Assembly: GCA_964017185.1 (NCBI GenBank)
Contig: OZ024871.1
Coordinates: 59,633,226 to 59,697,225 of the forward strand
Source of the DNA: Rugalucina vietnamica
Lineage: Eukaryota > Mollusca > Bivalvia > Lucinida > Lucinidae
Direction: 5' to 3'
DNA length: 64,000 nucleotides
Part shown: positions 62,125-64,000 of the stretch, one piece after another
How positions within the stretch are numbered: the stretch's first letter is position 1
How the letters are laid out: every line of letters starts with the position of its first letter
The notes under the pieces: model-generated
What the model was told of the DNA's origin: nothing
The model's input: the letters and a program-made list of their open reading frames with translations, nothing else
The model's database searches: none
Made by a program: the position numbers and the translations under genes

Positions 62125-64000
62125 TCTGACATTTTCTGACATTTATAAATTTATACACATCTGAAAAAGTTCAACCAATGGGAAGTATTGGACAAAACAA
62201 CATTAATATACTAGTATACCGGGGTTTTGGAAAGCCAGCTAAAGAAAGTTTGGTTAGCTGAGTTCCTGTTTTATGCCCCACTCAACAGCTAGTCATATGG
62301 AGACGTGAGCTATAGCAAAGCAAGAAATTAGGGATAGCAGAGGATAAATTTTTATATTTTCAATTTTCATTTAATGTTTCATTATTTTTGTTTATTTTTT
62401 TAAGTTTTTTGGCACTTCTAGTCCATTCATATGAGAAGGTACACGTAGGCAAAGATCAGGAAAAGGCGCAATCAGAAAAAGATTCCCACTCCAAAAACCG
62501 AGGTGGGAAAAAACCAAACTAACAATCGGGTACTTATACCATGAAACATATCGTAAGCCGAATGAGCAGCTATTTTCCCAATAGGTGGCCACTCATTCAT
62601 ATGAGGCCCATATAGTCCAAATGTACGGCCGTTATAGTCCAAAAGAAAGTCCCGTATAGCCCAGTTATGATAGCCAAAGCCCGTATAGTCCATCCATTGG
62701 ACTATTTGGGACATATCGTACATTGCCGCAATGCCCATATAGTCCACTACGGCCCCTATAGTCCATTGCCCGCAATCTACGATAATGCCCATATAGTCCA
62801 CTAAGGCCCCTATAGTCCATTGCCGCAATCTACGAGAAATTGCGCAATATGGTCCATACTATCTCCCTTTGAATGATTTTACTGTTTCCAAAGGTACTAA
62901 CCTTTATATTTTACTTACTTCTCTTTAAAGCAGACACCAGTTAAGCATTGTCGTAAGTGCCGGCACATCTATACTGAAAAATCGAGGATGGCCAGCCGCT
63001 TTCGCAAGCGCAAACTTCCCTTCAATACAATGTTTTCGAAAATTCAGAATGACAAGCGAGATTGACGTCATAAGGGCTAAATGTTGGCAGTAGAATGAAA
63101 GTGCGCATAATCAAACAAGGTGTGTTGCAAGCCCCAACGTAAACCGAGATGCACGTGATCTCCCAGCTGTACCTTAAAACCACTTGAACCGAAACTTTAC
63201 GAAAATGAAACACAGATAACAAATATACGAAAGTACGATGAGAGAAAGGGGGTCACTACTTTGACCTTGACATTATGCCCACTTGAAGGTTCTATTTGTT
63301 AATATTGTTCAATGTTTGCTCAATAGTTCCTCGTAGACTCCTAACATAATCATAAAAGGACGTAGACTGCAGAAAAATGACAACTCTAGCTTTGGGTTTT
63401 TTGTTTGTTTTTTCTCTCAGATAGAGCACAAAGAATAGGTTACTATGTAAAAATATATTAAAAAACTTGCTTGATAAAGCTATCCAGGGTTTGAAATAAT
63501 AATAATAAAAAAATAAATAAAGATGACCACACTTCCAATTATCGAGATAAAGACGTTTTTACTACGTTTGATCAAAACTAGTATTATTTTGATTGGTGAC
63601 TTGTCTCCCCTGATAAAAGAAGTTCGGTAATAGCAACCAAAAATAGCAACAATTTCCTACGCGAGGGTTAGCAAAGAGGCAAGATTTCTCTAATCCTAAC
63701 CCTAACCCAACCAATATACAACACATACATTGCAGACACAAGGTCCTAGCCCTACCCGTTACCGAGATACAGTTCCTCAAAGTCTCATTCATAAACGTTT
63801 TTACTACTTTACCCTTTAAACTGGTTGAACCCTTTCATATGCACATAAATTTATAGATGTCAGAAAATGTCAGAATGCTTCTGACAATTTTCTGACAGCG
63901 TAATAAAAGAAGTTCGGTAACATCTGCTAAAAATAGTAACAATTTCCTACGCGGGGGTTAGCAAAGAGGCAACATAACCCTAACCCTTACCTAACCCTAA
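62125..64000 (+). repeat. Satellite unit 14, cut by window end
   Basis: First 1876 bases of another right-block unit, with CAAAGCAAGAAAT, ATTAAAAAACTTG and ACGCGGGGGTT. It has the usual T at offset 469. The array continues beyond the window. Confidence 0.95.

Larger units (their letters stand above)
31009..64000. repeat. Macrosatellite array, right block
   Basis: The same satellite resumes right after the assembly gap, in the same orientation, at unit offset about 2195. It holds one partial unit, six full units of 4752-4769 bp, and 1876 bp of another that runs off the window. Compared with the left block, about 92 bp is missing per unit. Most of that loss is in the last CCCTAA tract, which lacks the second CCCAAACCC interruption. 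The spacing between two fixed markers (offsets 3619 and 348 of the next unit) is 1491 bp in units 7-9 and 1504 bp in units 10-13, against 1577-1578 bp in units 1-4. Confidence 0.95.

Overview
The window is eukaryotic, gene-poor DNA. It is dominated by a macrosatellite whose unit is about 4.8 kb and is packed with interstitial telomere-like hexamers (CCCTAA on the + strand). Thirteen successive registers of the unit can be followed by a marker 348 bases into it (348, 5197, 10046, 14894, 19742, 24567, 33924, 38680, 43436, 48205, 52957, 57715, 62472). Unit starts are therefore 1, 4850, 9699, 14547, 19395, 24220, (31009, partial), 33577, 38333, 43089, 47858, 52610, 57368 and 62125. Positions given below for unit 1 can be moved to any other unit by adding that start minus 1; add about -6 to -17 after offset 2000 in the right-hand units. 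TTAGGG-type telomere repeats, a Tx1/L1-like LINE and a CTTGACCT-rich 147-bp minisatellite beside CCGT-type repeats suggest a marine invertebrate, most likely a bivalve mollusc. The species call is inference. The most likely setting is subtelomeric, and CCCTAA on the + strand would place the telomere to the left.

Layout. 1-26993: five full units and one partial unit (4849, 4849, 4848, 4848, 4825 and 2774 bp). 26994-30808: non-satellite sequence holding a 5'-truncated, frameshifted LINE, a possible hAT-type terminus, a CCGT-type repeat, a 3.2-copy minisatellite of 147-bp period and a GC-rich fold-back. 30809-31008: exactly 200 N, an assembly gap. 31009-64000: the array resumes in the same orientation with a partial unit, six full units (4756, 4756, 4769, 4752, 4758 and 4757 bp) and the first 1876 bp of another.

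Each unit is composite. In order it holds an inverted element end, an AT-rich spacer, a TATAGTCC minisatellite, a 262-bp block (A), a spacer, a partial and a full copy of a ~270-bp element (E3, E1), CCCTAA tracts, a ~60-bp minisatellite built on GGGTTA words, a short TTAGGG tract in the opposite orientation, a second 262-bp block (B, about 88% identical to A), more minisatellite, a promoter-like block, a CCCTAA tract, another element copy (E2), a long CCCTAA tract and the inverted element end (E4). The order A-E1-CCCTAA and B-E2-CCCTAA suggests that the unit began as a dimer of a smaller repeat. E2 and E4 form an inverted repeat around a telomere-like tract, and each element copy carries a 40-bp near-palindrome.

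No intact protein-coding gene is supported. The only real coding relic is the LINE reverse transcriptase. The many 60-118 codon open frames recur only because the DNA units are nearly identical. Length and point variants fall in ordered blocks along the array, which records recent local amplification.
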